Assembly: GCA_026168455.1 (NCBI GenBank)
Contig: CM047426.1
Span: 26,037,058-26,101,057 of the forward strand
From: Theocolax elegans
Lineage: Eukaryota > Arthropoda > Insecta > Hymenoptera > Cerocephalidae
DNA length: 64,000 nucleotides
Reading direction: 5' to 3'
Part shown: one piece after another, positions 60,064 through 64,000 of the stretch
Position numbering within the stretch: position 1 is the stretch's first letter
Layout of the letters: every line of letters starts with the position of its first letter
The notes under the pieces: model-generated
Database searches by the model: none
What the model saw: only the letters and a program-made list of their open reading frames with translations
What the model was told of the DNA's origin: nothing
Translations under genes and position numbers: made by a program

Positions 60064-60900
60064 TAAGTATAACAGTTACACAGAGTAACCTTATATTTTC
60101 ATCAATGGAAAATATATGTGACGTATCAAAATACATCAATAGATATTTATTTGTAAATAAAATCTATAGATCGTGAATATAAAGTTCTCCCAGAAATTTA
60201 CTTATTATTCAATAATTTGGTCTCCGTTCACTAAAATTTTAATTAATAAGCATTTAAAGTAAGTAAACCAAAATCCAACCTTTTAATCATGTTACACTGA
60301 ATCTGCAATGTCGCGTCGTCACTACAATGATTCTTACATGATTTTATTAAATGAAATAATTGTTTTAGTATGCATCAAGTCAATTATAATTTGCAAAACC
60401 ACGGATGGCTAATGATAGATACTTTTCAACTAATTTTGTTTTTTTTTCATCATTAAATCGAATAAAAAGTTCTTGAAGACTTTTACCCACACGTACTACT
60501 TCAATCTATTCTGTTGGTTCATTTAAGCTTATTTTACCGTCCTTCACTTAGATTTAAATGATGTTTTTATTTTGAGGTTGTAAGTTAGTTTTTATGTTGT
60601 TTTACTTTTTTCTCCTCTCGCAAAGAACTCAATTTTTGACCAATTTAGTTAAAAATAATATAGAACAATTTCCCCGCAATGAAGGAAATTGGTTATCCTA
60701 TTTCTATATGTACATTGATTAAATATTTAAATTATGACGTTATTTACATTTGCACAAAATAAACTATTATGTATTATCGTGAGATTTATGATTCTTACGT
60801 AAAACAAAACGTTCATCTCAAAATTACAAAAGTTTCTCCTATTTTGTACTTCATGATCAGAACAATATTTTTAGAGATAAAAATAAAGTTGCTGATAACA
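60064..60900 (+). repeat. Dispersed repeat copy within unit B
   Basis: Near-identical duplicate of 57904-58740, differing mainly by a two-base contraction in the TATATA string near 60707. Confidence 0.55.
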
Positions 60901-61630
60901 ATACGCTAAAGACTTCGGTTTTATATACGAAACAGTGCGATGCACATGCGCGCGCCCTCCCGCACATCGAAATTACATAGATCGACATGAACAACGAATT
61001 GCGCGTTAACTAATGCAAACGACGATACTGACACTACATGCGCACATAGCTCAACAACCTAGCAACGGTCTAGTCGTTTATGCCAAAGGCAAAGCTTTTT
61101 CTTTGTGCGATGCATGCATATTGTGAATGTTTATTTTAACTTGGAGAATTTTTAAACTTTAGATACATAAGTTGGGTGCGTATTCGCGTGTTAATTTAAT
61201 GGTATATTCAAGTGTAATGTATAGTGTTAAATCATGGTGAATATAATTATGTAAATGCAGCCCGTATCAGACAATAAATCGTTCCATGGGAAATTTTAAA
61301 TAAATCACGGACTGATAAATTGAGGAAAATTACTATAGCTTATATTTACATTTACAAAAGTAAATATTACAAGAATTATAGTAAATTTTATTATAATAAC
61401 TATAATCATTTTCCTAGTTTGTCAGTCTGTGACTTGATTACTAGACACAATTAGAATTTTTAATCTAAACTTTTTCTCAGTGTAGAGAATTTAAATGTAC
61501 CTATACATAAGCTTCCGAAAGAGCATTGTTAATGTAGGTAATAAAGGTATATAAAATGCGTTGCCATGTACATCTTGTTGTTGCAATTTGAACAACTGAC
61601 TGCTCTCCGAGTATAAATTTCTTATGTTAA

Positions 61631-62755
61631 GGGGGTACCACAGTCAAGTTTTATCCTCCCTACCTTACCAGCCTCAAAAGTCACAGAAAATTAGTTATAA
61701 TTAAATAAAGACGTTAATCTACGCTAATTGAGGAGAACAGTCTCCTTCCTTTATTAATAATCTACCTTAGTTCAAAATTTGAACCAAAAATATCGATTAG
61801 TTTTTTTAGAAATCTCTTACCAAAATTTACGATAATTTTGTCGAATTTGAGGTCATACGCTTGTCTAGTTAAAAGTCATGTCAACATTTTTTGGCAAGAG
61901 TTTTCTCGAAAATATTTTCCTTTAACTTTTAAATACAGATAGATTATTCATAAGGAAGGGGACTGTTCCCCTAGATTTACGTAAATTAAGGGTAGAGTAT
62001 GGTCGAAAAATAAAAAAAATTAATTTATTTTATTTTATAAACAAGTTCTAAAATGTTACGTAGCATTTGCGTAAATAATGTTTAATATTATAAAACTTAG
62101 TGTTTACTTAATTGCAGGATTAGATAATCTTCAGTTAATGCAATAAGTCATGTATCTTAAACTTTAAAGCTAAATAATTCAAAAACTATTTTTTATACCT
62201 TTAAAACATTTCTTGAAGGATAATTTTTATCGTAGGCTCCTGAAATTTTGCACACATCTTGAGGTATGTATGAATTATAAGTTACACACCCTTTTTGTTT
62301 AAAATTAAATCTGACATTTTTATTACTATTTTTTTAATGAAAAATCTGACATTTTTTAAGCAACTATTTAAACTAATTAGGTTTATCGAGCCAGAAAGTG
62401 CATTTTTCTAGATAAACCTTATACGCTGTGTAAAGTTGTAGCTCTATATGTATAGCTCGAAACTTTTTCATCGGAATCCTTTGATAACTTTTATCCGGCA
62501 AGGAGTTTTTTGAATTTGTAACTTTTAGGCCTATTTTTTAAATATTTTAATATTTTACGTAATTTCGGTATTAGTAATCACCAATGAAGAATATTTTATA
62601 ATATATTGATAAAGATGACATTACACATAATATTTTATAAAAATTATAAAATATTTTTCTAACCATACTCTACCCTTAACTTCCTTTTTTAATTTAAATC
62701 ACTTTCTGTGATTTTCGAGATCGATAAGGTAGCGAGATATAACTTTTGGCACCCG
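61631..62755. mobile_element. Outer TTAA-flanked foldback element (1125 bp with insert)
   Basis: TTAA precedes GGGGGTACCACAGTCAAG at the left (61627-61630), and TTAA follows TTTTGGCACCCG at the right (62756-62759). The ends pair for about 70 bases: TTATCCTCCCTACCTTACC against GGTAGCGAGATATAA, and AAAAGTCACAGAAAA against TTTCTGTGATTTTCGAG. Left and right remnants are about 353 and 76 bases and are separated by the element at 61990-62675. Left ends of the same element recur at 59511 and 63286. Confidence 0.7.
61990..62675. mobile_element. Inner TTAA-flanked MITE, 686 bp
   Basis: TTAA lies on both sides (61986-61989 and 62676-62679). The terminal inverted repeats are GGGTAGAGTATGGT and ACCATACTCTACCC with no mismatch, followed by weaker AT-rich pairing. 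This is a textbook TTAA target duplication with GGG/CCC ends. It sits inside the outer TTAA element, so it inserted later. There is no transposase frame. Confidence 0.88.
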
Positions 62756-62965
62756 TTAACGGGATGTCAGACTCAAATTACAGGAATCTGCACCTTTCAA
62801 CCCAAAAATTATATCTAAAATATTGAATTAAAAGTCTCAAATTAATCTCTAAGAAACGTAAGGACAGAGAAATTTTTATTAATAATTATATAAACAAGTT
62901 TTGGTCGGTAATATTAGTAAAAAAAGGCATAAACTTTCCATCCAAACATCACAATCAAATTATGG

Positions 62966-64000
62966 ATTGATAAATTGAGGAAAATTACTATAGCTTATAT
63001 TTACATTTACAAAAGTAAATATTACAAGAATTATAGTAAATTTTATTATAATAACTATAATCATTTTCCTAGTTTGTCAGTCTGTGACTTGATTACTAGA
63101 CACAATTAGAATTTTTAATCTAAACTTTTTCTCAGTGTAGAGAATTTAAATGTACCTATACATAAGCTTCCGAAAGAGCATTGTTAATGTAGGTAATAAA
63201 GGTATATAAAATGCGTTGCCATGTACATCTTGTTGTTGCAATTTGAACAACTGACTGCTCTCCGAGTATAAATTTCTTATGTTAAGGGGGTACCACAGTC
63301 AAGTTTTATCCTCCCTACCTTACCAGCCTCAAAAGTCACAGAAAATTAATTATAATTAAATAAAGACGTTAATCTACGCTAATTGAGGAGAACAGTCTCC
63401 TTCCTTTATTAATAATCTACCTTAGTTCAAAATTTGAACCAAAAATATCGATTAGTTTTTTTAGAAATCTCTTACCAAAATTTACGATAATTTTGTCGAA
63501 TTTGAGGTCATACGCTTGTCTAGTTAAAAGTCATGTCAACATTTTTGGCAAGAGTTTTCTCGAAAATATTTTCCTTTAACTTTTAAATACAGATAGATTA
63601 TTCATAAGGAAGGGGACTGTTCCCCTAGATTTACGTAAATTAAGGGTAGAGTATGGTCGAAAAATAAAAAAAATCAATTTATTTTTATTTTATAAACAAG
63701 TTCTAAATGTTACGTAGCATTTGCGTAAATAATGTTTAATATTATAAAACTTATGTGTTTTACTTAATTGCAGGATTAGATAATCTTCAATTAATGCAAT
63801 AAGTCATGTATCTTAAACTTTAAAGCTAAATAATTCAAAAACGATTTTTTATACCTTTAAAACATTTCTTGAAGGATAATTTTTATCGTAGGCTCCTGAA
63901 ATTTTGCACACATCTTGAGGTATGTATGAATTATAAGTTACACACCCTTTTTGTTTAAAATTAAATCTGACATTTTTATTACTATTTTTTTAATGAAAAA
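62966..64000 (+). repeat. Tandem array, unit C (partial, runs off the window)
   Basis: From about 62966 the sequence repeats unit B from 61311 with an offset of 1655 bases, through the small MITE, the outer element (left end at 63286, TTAA 63282-63285) and the inner element (left end at 63644), and is cut by the window edge. Very few differences from unit B are visible. The repeat starts inside or at the edge of the small MITE. Confidence 0.88.

Larger units (their letters stand above)
59984..62965 (+). repeat. Tandem array, unit B
   Basis: The first 2.1 kb (to 62091) repeats unit A with few substitutions and one deletion of about 48 bases near 61298 that removes the left end of the small MITE. 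From 62092 it continues into sequence that unit A lacks because of its truncation. It therefore shows the complete nested TTAA elements and is the most informative copy. Confidence 0.88.

Noticed and set aside
1..64000. tRNA, rRNA, CRISPR array or prokaryotic operon signals
   Set aside because: No GGTTCGAATCC-type T-loop with matching stems, no rRNA words, no regularly spaced short repeats and no compact coding organisation were found.

Overview
The window reads as non-coding nuclear DNA from an animal, most likely an insect. A hymenopteran (ant-like) source fits the AT-rich background with scattered CpG-containing GC-richer islands, the abundant TA, GA and CA microsatellites, and the many TA- and TTAA-flanked MITE-like elements. 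This placement is inferred from general character and no species is claimed. I found no protein-coding exon, rRNA, tRNA or CRISPR array that I could defend. The longest open frames are about 120 codons, none resembles a known family, and several lie in repeats. The window is best read as intergenic or large-intron sequence.

Layout. 1-7.3 kb is AT-rich sequence with GC-richer islands near 0.55-1.0, 2.24-2.6, 3.9-4.3 and 5.8-6.1 kb. 7.3-13.7 kb is repeat-rich: a dispersed repeat (7.28-7.79), a 1-kb foldback element (8.33-9.33), a retroelement-like hairpin (10.46), a decayed minus-strand non-LTR reverse transcriptase (about 10.95-12.4) and a second foldback element (12.61-13.21). 13.7-18.16 kb is a very recent head-to-tail duplication of a 2.2-kb unit carrying two MITEs and a G-quadruplex-like tract. 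18.2-30.6 kb is AT-rich with one inverted MITE copy, two further MITE or foldback elements, another dispersed repeat and several islands. 30.64-31.86 kb is a TA-flanked MITE split by a near-perfect 969-bp palindrome. 32.8-40.1 kb has three more foldback elements and four islands. 40.1-57.8 kb is mostly quiet AT-rich DNA, with a deleted second copy of the 8.33-kb foldback at 45.99-46.67, a TTAA-type foldback at 52.64-53.35 and islands at 44.4, 48.1, 52.1 and 53.75. 57.82 kb to the end is a multi-copy tandem array in which two TTAA-flanked foldback elements are nested.

The main theme is inverted repeats. At least nine long foldback or palindromic elements of 200 to 1125 bp sit in 64 kb, several with arms that look about 97-99% identical. 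A recurring subset has TTAA next to a terminal GGG run, as in TTAA-targeting DNA transposon superfamilies. No gene network can be described. The possible functional content is the set of GC-richer islands, several next to long GA/CT tracts, which could be cis-regulatory, and the hairpins, which would form long double-stranded RNA if transcribed. All positions and similarities were read by eye; no alignment or database search was run.
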